DNA of 64,000 bases from Massilia norwichensis (GCF_024753245.1 NZ_JANUGX010000011.1:102654-166653); one strand, 5' to 3'. Shown: positions 48,901 to 58,201, counted from the first letter of the stretch. A program made the numbers and translations. The notes: generated by a model from the letters alone, not told the origin.

Positions 48901-50169
48901 ATGAAGAACGCAATCGCTGCCGCTCTGGCCGCAGGCATCCTGCTGTCCGCAAGCCAGGCCGGCGCCGCCACCCCGGCGCAGCAGGCCGGCGGCAGCAACG
49001 CCATCCTGCTGCAAGGCTTCCACTGGAATTCGGCGGGTTACGCCGGCCCCGACTGGTACAACACCCTGCTCAACAACGTGGCCGACATCAGCAGCCTGGG
49101 CGTCACCCACGTCTGGTTCCCGCCGCCCTCGGATTCGGGCGCGCGCGAAGGCTACCTGCCGCGCCAGCTGAACAAGCTCGATTCCAGCTACGGCAGCACG
49201 GCCGAACTGACCAACGTGATCAGCGCCTTCAAGAGCAAGGGGGTCAAGGCGATCGCCGACGTGGTCGTCAACCACCGGGTCGGCACCACCGGCTGGTCCG
49301 ACTTCACCAACCCGAACTGGACCACCTACACCATCGTCAACAACGACGAGTGCAATTGCGGCCTGGGCGCGGGCGACACCGGCGACGGCTTCAGCGCCGG
49401 ACGCGATCTTGCGCACACCAACGTCGGCGAAGTCCAGAACGGCATCATCAACTGGCTGAACTACACGCTCAAGCCGATCGGCTTCTCCGGCCTGCGCTTC
49501 GACTACGTGAAGGGCTTCGGCGCCAACTACGTGGGCCAGTATGCGAACGCCTTCGGCGCCGAGTTTTGCGTCGGCGAGCTGTGGCCGAACTTCGACATCA
49601 ACAACATCGACGCCAACCGCCAGGCGCTGATGAACTGGATTAACGGCACCAGCAACAGCTGCGGCGCCTTCGACTTCACCACCAAGGGCATCCTCAACGA
49701 CGCCCTCGCCAACGGCAATTACTGGCGCCTGAAGGCCACCGACGGCAAGCCGCAGGGCGCGATCGGCTGGTGGCCGGCGATGATGGTGACCTTCGTCGAC
49801 AACCACGACACCGGTCCGGCCGAAAGCTGCGGCAGCGGCCAGAACCTGTGGCCCGCCCCCTGCGGCAAGGTGATGGAGGGCTATGCCTACATCCTCAGCC
49901 ACCCGGGCATCCCGACCGTGTTCTACCCGCACATCTACAACTGGAACCTCAAGACGCAGATCGCGGCGCTGATCAAGGCCCGTAAAGCGGCCGGCGTGAA
50001 CTCGACCTCGGCGGTGTCGATCCAGCAGGCGACCCAGGGCCTGTACGCGGCGATCGTCACCGGCAGCACGCGCCAGCTGGCGATGAAGATCGGCCCGAAC
50101 AGCTGGAGCCCGGGCACCGGCTGGACCCTGCAGACCTCGGGCACCAACTACGCGGTCTGGATGAAGTAA
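48901..50169 (+). CDS. Secreted GH13 alpha-amylase
   Basis: The 422-residue product has a signal peptide (ILLSASQAGAA) and a compact GH13 barrel: QGFHWNS at the start, region I AIADVVVNHR, region II GLRFDYVKG with the nucleophile Asp, region III FCVGELW with Glu, region IV FVDNHDTG with Asp. A small C-terminal beta domain follows (LAMKIGPNSW, TSGTNYAVWMK). The length and motifs resemble the plant/Pseudomonas maltotetraose-type group, which cuts starch outside the cell. GGAGGAGA directly precedes the ATG. The 3' end overlaps the convergent GGDEF gene by 22 bp. It is a separate transcription unit from the 8-25 kb starch locus. Confidence 0.94.
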   Translation: MKNAIAAALAAGILLSASQAGAATPAQQAGGSNAILLQGFHWNSAGYAGPDWYNTLLNNVADISSLGVTHVWFPPPSDSGAREGYLPRQLNKLDSSYGSTAELTNVISAFKSKGVKAIADVVVNHRVGTTGWSDFTNPNWTTYTIVNNDECNCGLGAGDTGDGFSAGRDLAHTNVGEVQNGIINWLNYTLKPIGFSGLRFDYVKGFGANYVGQYANAFGAEFCVGELWPNFDINNIDANRQALMNWINGTSNSCGAFDFTTKGILNDALANGNYWRLKATDGKPQGAIGWWPAMMVTFVDNHDTGPAESCGSGQNLWPAPCGKVMEGYAYILSHPGIPTVFYPHIYNWNLKTQIAALIKARKAAGVNSTSAVSIQQATQGLYAAIVTGSTRQLAMKIGPNSWSPGTGWTLQTSGTNYAVWMK

Positions 50170-51340
50170 GCCTTCCCCACGTCCACGCCATGCACGCTGA
50201 CGTGGTTGCGTCCGTGCTGCTTGGCGTGGTACATCGCCTCGTCGGCGCGCTTGAGCACCTCTTCCCATTGCGTATCGCCCGGCTGGGCCGCGGCCAGGCC
50301 GACGCTGACCGTCATCGGCAGCGCCAGTCCGTGTGCGAATATCGGCGTGCCGGCCACCAGTTCGCGCAGGCGCTGCGCGATGCCCTGCAGGTCGGCCAGC
50401 GTGCCGCCATTGACCAGCACCGCGAACTCTTCGCCGCCGATGCGAAACAGCGCGTCGTAGCCGCGCAGGGCGCGCGCGGCGAGCCTGGTGACGTGGCAGA
50501 TCGCGGCGTCGCCGGTGCTGTGGCCATAGCGGTCGTTGATCGACTTGAAGTGATCGATGTCGAAGGTGATGAAGAACAGCGGCGTGCCGGTGCGCTGGCA
50601 GCGGTCGAATTCGCGGCGGGCGATGTGTCGTGCAGGGCGCGGCGGTTCAGCCACCCGGTCAGGACGTCGGTGCGCGAAGCGCGGCGCAGCGCCAGCTCCT
50701 GCTGGTGGGTGACGATCAGCGCGCAGGCCATCGTCGCCACCGACAGGAACACCAGCACGAACAGCGAGCCCGAGGTCTGCAGGAACTGGCTGCCCATGAA
50801 GGTGAGCACGCGGTCTTCGCTGACCAGCATGTAGATGGCACGCGCGCTCATCTGCGCCATGAACAGCAGCTCCAGCACCATCAGCGGCCGGTAGGCGGGT
50901 TTGGCGCCCTCGTCGGGCTGGCGCCACAGCAGCCAGACCACGCCGAGGTTGATGGCGACCACGACCGGCGTGAACAACAATAGACGGTGCAGCACCGAGC
51001 CCAGGGTCCAGGGCAGCGCGTGCACGGCCAGCACGCCCAGTGCCAGCAGCAACAGCAGATCGTAGCGCGGCCGCAGGGACAGGTGGCGGCGCACGCCGAC
51101 CAGGATGCCGGCATGGCCGGCAATGTAGAACATGTTGGCGATGGCGGGCGCGGCCGCGTGGTCGGGATGGATCTTCAGGGCCACGGCGCCGATGATATTG
51201 GTCGCCATGAAGCACAGGCCGCTCAGCGACCAGTCCAGCAGGCAGCGCTGGCGCGAACTTGCGCGGTAGAGCAGCAGCATGCTGGCGGCCATGACGCCGG
51301 CCACCATGGCGGAAGCCACGACGAGAGTAAACGAATCCAT
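50148..51340 (-). pseudogene. Membrane GGDEF diguanylate cyclase gene, broken by a two-base insertion
   Basis: The first frame (from ATG 51340) encodes a membrane domain of about seven helices (LVVASAMVAGVMAASMLLLY, HALPWTLGSVLHRLLLFTPV, SLFVLVFLSVATMACALIV) and the GGDEF start TDVLTGWLNRRALHD. The rest of the domain is in another frame: FDIDHFKSINDRYGHSTGD, active site FRIGGEEFAVLV and RADEAMYHAKQHGRNHV. Removing one AC of an ACAC at 50625-50628 (minus strand) restores a 396-residue protein. It would make cyclic di-GMP at the membrane. The frameshift could be a real mutation, a slippage switch or an assembly error. Its stop lies inside the convergent amylase gene. Confidence 0.78.
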
Positions 51341-51495
51341 GCTGATCCCCGACGACCGAACGCTGCAGTAACGATGAATGCCTGGAGTATAAAATTATTG
51401 TCGTCAGGTAAATCTCCCACATTGTTTCAAACGAAGCGAAACCGGGTGCCTGCAAGGCTGTGATATAAGTGCACTCCAACCACCGAGCCGTGCCC

Positions 51496-52722
51496 ATGAA
51501 ACCCGCTTTCTTCGCCATCGTTGGTGCCCAGTTCTTTTCGTCGCTGGCCGACAGCGCGCTGTTCATCCTGTGCGTGTCGCTGGTCACGACCCTGGCCTTT
51601 CCGGAGTGGATGACGCCGATGCTGAAGATGGGCTTCGTGCTGTCCTACATCCTGCTGGCCCCCTTCGCCGGCGCCTTCGCCGACATGTTCCCGAAGGGCC
51701 GCGTGATGCTGGCGACGAACACGATCAAGATGCTCGGCTGCTCGCTGATCCTGGCCAAGGCCAATCCCCTGCTCGCGTATGGCATCGTCGGTTTCGGCGC
51801 CTCCGCCTATTCGCCGGCCAAGTACGGCATCCTGGCCGAAGTCCTGCCGGCGCGGCGCCTGGTGGCGGCCAACGGCTGGATCGAAGGCAGCACCGTGGTC
51901 GCCATGATCCTCGGCACCATCCTCGGCGGGCTCATTTCCGCCAACCAGCACACCATCGCCTGGCTGCTGCGGGTCACGCCCGCCCACGACGGCATCATGG
52001 ACACGCCGGTGAGCGCGGCGGTGCTGGTGATCGTGCTGACCTATTTCGTGGCCGGGGTCCTGAACTTGTGCGTGCTGAACGCCGGCCCCCGCTATGCCAA
52101 GGCACGCCGCTCCCTGCCCGCGCTGCTGCTCGATTTCTACCGCTGCAATTCGACGCTGTGGCGCGACCGCGAGGGCCGCGTATCGCTGGGCGTGACCTCG
52201 CTGTTCTGGGGCGCCGGCATGGTGCTGCAGATCCTGCTGCTGGCCTGGGCCCGGTCGGCGCTCGGCCTCAGCCTGGACAAGGCGGCGGCGCTGCAAGGCG
52301 TGTTCGCGCTCGGTGTGGTGATCGGCGCCGCCATTGCCGGCAAGACGGTGCCGCTGGTGCGCTCGATGGCGGTGATGCCGGTCGGGATCGTGCTGGGCGT
52401 CGGATTGTGCGCGATGGTCTTCGTGCACACGGTGCAGGTGGCGCTGCCGTTGCTGCTGGCGATCGGCGTGCTGGCCGGCCTGTTCGTGGTGCCGATGAAT
52501 GCCATTCTGCAGCACCGCGGCCATAGCCTGATGAGCGCCGGACAATCGATCGCGGTACAGAATTTCAACGAGAACCTGGCTATCCTGGCAATGACGGCCA
52601 GCTATGCGATGGCCTTGCAGATCAAGCTGGAAATGAACACGGTGCTGGTACTGCTGGGCATCCTGATCGCGCTCACGACGATTTATCTGCGCGCCGTGGC
52701 GAACTCGGCCCGGCATGCATAA
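51496..52722 (+). CDS. lplT: Lysophospholipid transporter LplT
   Basis: The 408-residue MFS-type protein has about 12 helices and LplT motifs: the N-terminal FAIVGAQFFSSLADSALFIL, then LAPFAGAFADMFPKGRVML, FGASAYSPAKYGILAEVLP and NGWIEGSTVVAMILGTILGG. LplT flips lysophospholipids (mainly lyso-PE) across the inner membrane for re-acylation by Aas; no aas gene is adjacent. The ATG at 51496 is preferred over the upstream in-frame GTG because the protein then starts as in the family; the ribosome site is weak. Confidence 0.9.
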   Translation: MKPAFFAIVGAQFFSSLADSALFILCVSLVTTLAFPEWMTPMLKMGFVLSYILLAPFAGAFADMFPKGRVMLATNTIKMLGCSLILAKANPLLAYGIVGFGASAYSPAKYGILAEVLPARRLVAANGWIEGSTVVAMILGTILGGLISANQHTIAWLLRVTPAHDGIMDTPVSAAVLVIVLTYFVAGVLNLCVLNAGPRYAKARRSLPALLLDFYRCNSTLWRDREGRVSLGVTSLFWGAGMVLQILLLAWARSALGLSLDKAAALQGVFALGVVIGAAIAGKTVPLVRSMAVMPVGIVLGVGLCAMVFVHTVQVALPLLLAIGVLAGLFVVPMNAILQHRGHSLMSAGQSIAVQNFNENLAILAMTASYAMALQIKLEMNTVLVLLGILIALTTIYLRAVANSARHA

Positions 52723-52733
52723 GCTTTGCTCAT

Positions 52734-52781
52734 AGTTGACATCAATATATTAGGTTTGCCTATAATAAATTTAAGTCAACT
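52734..52781 (+). promoter_or_regulatory. Promoter and inverted repeats before the 57-residue membrane protein
   Basis: TTGACA (52736-52741) and TATAAT (52761-52766) are 19 bp apart. AGTTGAC (52734-52740) and GTCAACT (52775-52781) form perfect outer arms around the promoter, and TAGG-TTTG-CCTA lies at its centre just before the -10 box. This looks like a regulated promoter. Confidence 0.5.
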
Positions 52782-52799
52782 TCATGCGTAGAGGTAGCC

Positions 52800-52973
52800 A
52801 TGGCCGTCATCTCGCTGGTGATCCAGATTCTCGGGTTCATCTTCCTCATTGCAGGCTTCCGCGGCGGCAACCGCAACATGCTGCTCGGCGCCGCCCTGCT
52901 GCTCTGGTTTGGGGCCGGTTCCAGTGACTTTGTGCACGGCTTCATCGAAGGCGTTCACAGCGCCGGCGCCTGA
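52800..52973 (+). CDS. Small membrane protein (57 residues), unknown
   Basis: The reading frame from ATG 52800 to TGA 52971-52973 encodes a 57-residue protein with two short hydrophobic segments (VISLVIQILGFIFLIAGF and MLLGAALLLWFGAG) joined by the turn RGGNRN. GAGG lies before the ATG and a strong promoter stands 34 bp upstream, both supporting a real gene. It is probably an inner-membrane small protein. I do not recognise a family. Confidence 0.65.
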   Translation: MAVISLVIQILGFIFLIAGFRGGNRNMLLGAALLLWFGAGSSDFVHGFIEGVHSAGA

Positions 52974-53030
52974 GCGCCCTGCCTGCCTATACAACAGTAT
53001 CGAAAACGCCACATTGCGGCAAATCAATGC

Positions 53031-53052
53031 TTTGTAACAAGCTTGTTACAAA
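53031..53052. promoter_or_regulatory. Perfect 22-bp palindrome upstream of the M1 peptidase cluster
   Basis: TTTGTAACAAG is followed at once by its exact reverse complement, giving a 22-bp perfect palindrome 71 bp before the first peptidase ATG. Its size and symmetry suit a TetR- or GntR-type operator. It could also act as a weak hairpin after the small membrane protein gene, but no T run follows. Confidence 0.5.
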
Positions 53053-53123
53053 TCAAGCGAACCATTGCTTTAGAGGGAAGACTAGAATATTTTCTTTCTT
53101 TCAACCTCTATAGCAGGGTAAAT

Positions 53124-55592
53124 ATGATACGTTTGCCGATCGCCTTGGCGGCCTTATACCTCAGCGCATTAACGCCTGCGGCGCTCGCCGCCCCGTATGG
53201 CGGCGAGCCTTTCGACGACAAGTTCCGCCAGCTCGACGAACTACTCCCTACGCCGACCACGATCCGCACCGCCTCCGGCGCACCGGGTCACGCCTACTGG
53301 CAGCAGCGCGCCGACTATTCGATCCGCGCGACGCTGGATGAGGCGAACCGTTCGATCACCGGCGCCGAGACGATCACGTATCACAACAACTCCCCCGACA
53401 CGCTGACCTACCTGTGGGTCCAGCTCGACCAGAACATCTACAAGCCGAACTCGGATACGCGCACCAGCGCCACCGTCCGTTCGCGCGACGCCTGGGACAA
53501 GCCGCGCGGTCCGGACGACGGCATGAAGTTCGACCAGCTGCAGACCCTGATGACCGCCCGTACTTTCGATGGCGGCTTCAACATCAAGTCGGTCAAGGAC
53601 AGCGGCGGCGCCCCGCTCCACTACGTCATCAACCGCACGATGATGCGCATCGACCTGCCGCAGCCGCTGAAGCCCGGCGCCAAGGTCGCGTTCTCGGTCG
53701 AGTGGTCCTATAACATCAACGAGCAGAAGGTGCTCGGCGGCCGCTCGGGCTACGAAAAGTTCGACGACAAGAACGACCTGTTCGAGATCGCCCAGTGGTT
53801 CCCGCGCATGGCGGCCTACTACGACGTGACCGGCTGGCAGCACAAGCAGTTCCTGGGCACCGGCGAGTTCACGCTGGAGTTCGGCGACTACGACGTCGCC
53901 GTGACCGTCCCGGCCGACCACATCGTCGCTTCCACCGGCGAACTGCAGAACCCGGGCGACGTCCTCACCGCGACCCAGCGCCAGCGTCTCGAGCAGGCGC
54001 GCACCGCCAAGCAGCCGGTCGTGATCGTGACCCAGCTTGAGGCCGAAGCCAAGGAAAAGACCCGCGCCAGCGGCACCAAGACCTGGCGCTTCAAGGCCAG
54101 GAACGTGCGCGACTTCGCGTTCGCCTCGAGCCGCAAGTTCATCTGGGATGCCCAGGGCTTCAAGAAGGACGCGACCAACGTGATGGCCATGTCCTACTAC
54201 CCGAAGGAAGGCAATCCGCTGTGGGAGAAGTACTCGACCCAGGCCATCATCCACACCATCGACCAGTACAACAAGTACTCCTTCGACTACCCGTACCCGG
54301 TGGCGATTTCGGTGAACGGTCCGGTCGGCGGCATGGAATACCCGATGATCTCGTTTAACGGTCCGCGTCCGACCAAGGACAAGAAGACCGGCGAGCTGAC
54401 CTGGTCGAAGCGCACCAAGTATGGCCTGATCGGCGTGATCATCCACGAGGTGGGCCACAACTACTTCCCGATGATCGTCAACTCGGACGAGCGCCAGTGG
54501 ACCTGGATGGACGAAGGCCTGAACAGCTTCGTGCAGTACCTGGCCGAGCAGGCCTGGGAAGAAAACTATCCGCAGTCGCGCGGCGAACCACGTTCGATCG
54601 TCGACTACATGAAGAGCGCCGGCCAGCAGCCGATCATGACCAACTCCGAGTCGATCACGGCATTGGGCGCGAACGCCTACGCCAAGCCGACCGCCGCCCT
54701 GAACGTGCTGCGTGAGACCGTGCTGGGCCGCGAGCTGTTCGACTTCGCGTTCAAGGAATACGCACGCCGCTGGAAATTCAAGCGTCCGACCCCGTCGGAC
54801 TTCTTCCGCACCATGGAAGACGCCTCGGGCACGGACCTCGACTGGTTCTGGCGCGGCTGGTTCTACACCACCGATCACGTCGACGTCAGCGTGGACGGCA
54901 TCAGCGAGTACACCATCGGCACGAAAGACCCGGAAATCGAAAAGGCCTGGAAACGCGCGCAGAAGAATGCGGAGCCGGTCTCGATCACCGACCAGCGCAA
55001 CAAGGGCACGCTGCCGCGCCGCCTGGATTCCCATCCGGAGCTGAAGGACTTCTACAACGAGCACGACGAGTTCACGGTCACCAACAAGGACCGCAACAAG
55101 TACAACGAAGCGCTCGAAGGCATGGAAGACTGGGAAAAGGCGCTGCTCAAGGAAGGCAAGCACCTGTACCTGGTGGACTTCACCAACAAGGGTGGCCTGG
55201 TGACCCCGCTGGTACTGGAGATCACCCTGGCTTCCGGCAAGAAGTACGTGGAACGTGTGCCGGCCGAAATCTGGCGCTACAACCCGAAGAAGGTCACGAA
55301 GCTGATCATCACCGACGAGCCGATGACCGGCCTGGTGCAGGACCCGTACTGGGAAACCGCCGACACCGACCAGAGCGACAACGCCTGGCCGCGCAAGGCG
55401 ACCCCGTCGCGCCTCGAACTGTTCAAATCGCAGCGTCCGCAGGACGACATGATGAAGGACTATAACGAGAAGCTGAAGACCAAGGAAACCAAGGAGTCGA
55501 AGGACGACAAGGCCACCAAGGACGCCAAGCCGGAAGTCAAGGCCGCGGCCGACCAGGGCGCAGCAGCAGCACCAGCAGCAGCAAACAAGTAA
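53124..55592 (+). CDS. M1-family metallopeptidase, paralogue 1
   Basis: The 822-residue product has a signal peptide (LSALTPAALAA), an N-terminal beta domain (FDDKFRQLDELLPTP, HNNSPDTLTYLWVQLDQN), and the M1 catalytic domain: GGMEYPM in place of GAMEN, and the zinc site HEVGH followed after 18 residues by Glu (WMDEGLNSF), the HExxH-18-E pattern. A C-terminal domain of helices and a Lys/Ala-rich tail follow. It would be a secreted or periplasmic zinc aminopeptidase. ATG 53124 with AGGG before it is the start; longer readings lack a signal peptide. It is the first of three tandem copies, and a perfect palindrome lies upstream. Confidence 0.92.
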   Translation: MIRLPIALAALYLSALTPAALAAPYGGEPFDDKFRQLDELLPTPTTIRTASGAPGHAYWQQRADYSIRATLDEANRSITGAETITYHNNSPDTLTYLWVQLDQNIYKPNSDTRTSATVRSRDAWDKPRGPDDGMKFDQLQTLMTARTFDGGFNIKSVKDSGGAPLHYVINRTMMRIDLPQPLKPGAKVAFSVEWSYNINEQKVLGGRSGYEKFDDKNDLFEIAQWFPRMAAYYDVTGWQHKQFLGTGEFTLEFGDYDVAVTVPADHIVASTGELQNPGDVLTATQRQRLEQARTAKQPVVIVTQLEAEAKEKTRASGTKTWRFKARNVRDFAFASSRKFIWDAQGFKKDATNVMAMSYYPKEGNPLWEKYSTQAIIHTIDQYNKYSFDYPYPVAISVNGPVGGMEYPMISFNGPRPTKDKKTGELTWSKRTKYGLIGVIIHEVGHNYFPMIVNSDERQWTWMDEGLNSFVQYLAEQAWEENYPQSRGEPRSIVDYMKSAGQQPIMTNSESITALGANAYAKPTAALNVLRETVLGRELFDFAFKEYARRWKFKRPTPSDFFRTMEDASGTDLDWFWRGWFYTTDHVDVSVDGISEYTIGTKDPEIEKAWKRAQKNAEPVSITDQRNKGTLPRRLDSHPELKDFYNEHDEFTVTNKDRNKYNEALEGMEDWEKALLKEGKHLYLVDFTNKGGLVTPLVLEITLASGKKYVERVPAEIWRYNPKKVTKLIITDEPMTGLVQDPYWETADTDQSDNAWPRKATPSRLELFKSQRPQDDMMKDYNEKLKTKETKESKDDKATKDAKPEVKAAADQGAAAAPAAANK

Positions 55593-55596
55593 GACC

Positions 55597-55676
55597 GTAG
55601 GGTGGGCACCCCGTGCCCACGCGTGACGCCACAACATGGCGGCGCCACGCGTGGAACATGGCGTGCCCATCCTCCG
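55597..55676. repeat. REP-like palindromic element between M1 genes 1 and 2
   Basis: The gap holds GTAGGGTGGGCAC with an inner hairpin (GTGGGCACCCCGTGCCCAC), then CCACGCGTGG and a closing GTGCCCATCCTCC, an interrupted large inverted repeat. Related elements lie at 58109-58199 and 63197-63222. Such GTAGGGTGGGC repeats are common between genes in Betaproteobacteria. Confidence 0.75.
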
Positions 55677-55709
55677 TTTGAGACCGCAAAACATACATAT
55701 AACAAGCAC

Positions 55710-58106
55710 ATGAACTTCAAGCGCCTGCCCGCCAGCCTCGCCGCCCTGAGCCTGATCGCCTCCCTCGTCAGCCCTGCCGTCGCCCAGCAATTCGACGACA
55801 AGTTCCGCCAGCTCGACGAACTCCTGCCCACGCCCACCGACACCCGCACCGCCTCGGGCGCGCCGGGCCACGCCTACTGGCAGCAGCGCGCCGACTACAA
55901 GATCCGGGCCAGGCTGGACGAAGCGAAGCACGCCATCATCGGTTCCGAGACCGTCACCTACCACAACAACTCGCCGGACACGCTGCACTACCTGTGGCTG
56001 CAACTGGACCAGAACCTGTTCAAGCCGAACTCGAACGGGCGCACCTCGGCTACCGTGGTCTCGCGCGAAGCCTGGGCCAGGGCGACGCCGGAAACCGGTG
56101 TGAAGTTCGATGCGATGCGCACCATGCTGGAATCGCGCCTGTTCGACGGCGGCTTCAACATCACCGCGGTGAAGGATGCCGGCGGCGCGCCGCTGCGCTA
56201 CGTCATCAACGGCACCATGATGCGCATCGACCTGCCGCAGCCACTGAAGCCGGGCGCCAAGCTGTCCTTCGGCGTCGACTGGCACTACAACATCAACAAC
56301 CAGAAGGTGGTGCACGGCCGTTCGGGCTATGAAGGCTTCGACGACAAGAACGACCTGTTCGCGATCGCCCAGTGGTTCCCGCGCATGGCGGCCTATTACG
56401 ACGCCCACGGCTGGCAGCACAAGCAGTTCCTCGGCGCCGGCGAGTTCACGCTGGAATTCGGCGACTACGACGTCGAGGTCACGGTGCCGTCCGACCACAT
56501 CGTCGCCGCCACCGGCGAGCTGCAGAACCCGGACGCGGTCCTGAGCCCGGCCCAGCGCGAGCGCCTGAAGCAGGCGCGCACCGCCAGGCAGCCGGTGCTG
56601 ATCGTGACCCAGGCCGAGGCGGAAGCCAAGGAAAAATCCCGCGCCGAGTCGACCCGCACCTGGCGCTTCCGCGCGAAAAACGTGCGCGACTTCGCCTGGG
56701 CTTCGTCGCGCAAGTTCATCTGGGATGCGCAGGGCTACAAGAAGGACGGCACCGATGCGCTGGCGATGTCCTTCTATCCGAAGGAAGGCAACCCGCTGTG
56801 GGGCCAGTACTCGACCCAGGCCGTGGTGCATACCCTCGAGCAGTACAACAAGTATTCGTTCGACTACCCCTACCCGGTGGCCATCTCGGTCAACTTCGAC
56901 GTCGGCGGCGGTATGGAATACCCGATGCTGTCGTTTAACGGCCCGCGTCCGACCAGGGACAAGAAGACCGGCGAGATCACCTATTCGAAGAACACGAAAT
57001 ATGGCCTGATCGGCGTGATCATCCACGAGGTCGGCCACAACTACTTCCCGATGGTCGTCAATTCGGACGAGCGTCAGTGGACCTGGATGGACGAGGGCCT
57101 GAACAGCTTCCTCGAGTTCCTGGCCGAAGAAGCCTGGGAAGAGAAATTCCCGATCTCCTACGGCGAACCGCGCATGATCGCGAGCTACATGAAGAGCCAG
57201 AACCAGGTGCCGATCATGACCAACTCGGAATCGATCGTCCAGTTCCTCAACAACGCCTATGCCAAACCGGCCACCGCGCTGAACGTGCTGCGCGAGACCG
57301 TGCTGGGCCGCGAGCTGTTCGACTTCGCCTTCAAGGAATACGCACGCCGCTGGAAGTTCAAGCGCCCGACCCCGGCCGACTTCTTCCGCACCATGGAAGA
57401 CGCCTCGGGCACGGACCTCGACTGGTTCTGGCGCGGCTGGTTCTACACCACCGATTACGTCGACGTCAGCATCGACGGCATCAGCGAGTACACGGTCGGC
57501 ACCAAGGACCCGGAAGTCGAGAAGGCCTGGAAGCGCGCACGCCGCAACGAGGAACCGGTCTCGATCACCGAGCAGCGCAACAAGGGCACGCTGCCGCGCC
57601 GCCTCGACGCGCATCCCGAACTGAAGGACTTCTACAACGAGCACGACGAGTTCACGGTCACCAACAAGGACCGCAACAAGTACAACGAGACCGTCGAAGG
57701 CCTGGAGGATTGGGAGAAGGCGCTGCTCAAGGAAGGCAAGCACCTGTACCTGGTCGACTTCAGCAACAAGGGCGGCCTGGTGACCCCGCTGGTGCTGGAG
57801 ATCACCCTGGCTTCCGGCAAAAAGTACGTCGAGCGCGTGCCGGCCGAAATCTGGCGCTACAACGCGAAGAAGGTCACGAAGCTGATCATCACCGACGAAC
57901 CGATGACCAGCCTGGTGCAGGACCCGTACTGGGAAACCGCGGACGTCGACCAGAGCGACAACGCCTGGCCGCGCAAGGCGACCCCGACTCGCCTGGAGCT
58001 GTTCAAGTCGCAGCGCGGCGGCGATGACCTGATGAAGGACTATAACGAGAAGCTGAAGACCAAGGACGAGAAGGCCAAGGACGAAGAAAAGCCGATCGCC
58101 AAGTAA
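55710..58106 (+). CDS. M1-family metallopeptidase, paralogue 2
   Basis: The 798-residue product is closely similar along its length to the copies on either side (same FDDKFRQLDELLPTPTDTRT, GQWHKQFL-type and IIHEVGHNYFPM segments). It has a signal peptide (IASLVSPAVAQ), GGMEYPM, HEVGH and the distant Glu in WMDEGLNSFLEFLA. All catalytic residues are kept, so it should be an active zinc peptidase. Differences cluster in the middle segment (residues about 90-130) and in the EQRNKGTLP region, which may change specificity. It starts 117 bp after paralogue 1, across a REP-like element. Confidence 0.92.
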   Translation: MNFKRLPASLAALSLIASLVSPAVAQQFDDKFRQLDELLPTPTDTRTASGAPGHAYWQQRADYKIRARLDEAKHAIIGSETVTYHNNSPDTLHYLWLQLDQNLFKPNSNGRTSATVVSREAWARATPETGVKFDAMRTMLESRLFDGGFNITAVKDAGGAPLRYVINGTMMRIDLPQPLKPGAKLSFGVDWHYNINNQKVVHGRSGYEGFDDKNDLFAIAQWFPRMAAYYDAHGWQHKQFLGAGEFTLEFGDYDVEVTVPSDHIVAATGELQNPDAVLSPAQRERLKQARTARQPVLIVTQAEAEAKEKSRAESTRTWRFRAKNVRDFAWASSRKFIWDAQGYKKDGTDALAMSFYPKEGNPLWGQYSTQAVVHTLEQYNKYSFDYPYPVAISVNFDVGGGMEYPMLSFNGPRPTRDKKTGEITYSKNTKYGLIGVIIHEVGHNYFPMVVNSDERQWTWMDEGLNSFLEFLAEEAWEEKFPISYGEPRMIASYMKSQNQVPIMTNSESIVQFLNNAYAKPATALNVLRETVLGRELFDFAFKEYARRWKFKRPTPADFFRTMEDASGTDLDWFWRGWFYTTDYVDVSIDGISEYTVGTKDPEVEKAWKRARRNEEPVSITEQRNKGTLPRRLDAHPELKDFYNEHDEFTVTNKDRNKYNETVEGLEDWEKALLKEGKHLYLVDFSNKGGLVTPLVLEITLASGKKYVERVPAEIWRYNAKKVTKLIITDEPMTSLVQDPYWETADVDQSDNAWPRKATPTRLELFKSQRGGDDLMKDYNEKLKTKDEKAKDEEKPIAK

Positions 58107-58108
58107 AC

Positions 58109-58199
58109 CGTAGGGCGGGGCTATTCAGGCCAGTGGCCTGAATAGCGTGCCCACGCATCATTCAACGCACATGGTGGGCACGGGGTGCCCACCCTACGA
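58109..58199. repeat. REP-like element with a perfect 25-nt palindrome between M1 genes 2 and 3
   Basis: The ends, GTAGGGCGGGG and GGTGCCCACCCTAC, belong to the GTAGGGTGGGC family. Inside at 58121-58145 stands a near-perfect hairpin with 12-bp arms starting CTATTCAGGCC and a one-base centre. The element reaches to 3 bp before the ATG of paralogue 3, which therefore has no visible Shine-Dalgarno sequence of its own. Confidence 0.75.
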
Positions 58200-58201
58200 A
58201 C

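Noticed and set aside
53241..57743. A 1500-codon open frame on the minus strand across M1 genes 1 and 2
   Set aside because: Antisense shadow of two paralogous genes; the apparent internal repeat only mirrors the gene duplication.
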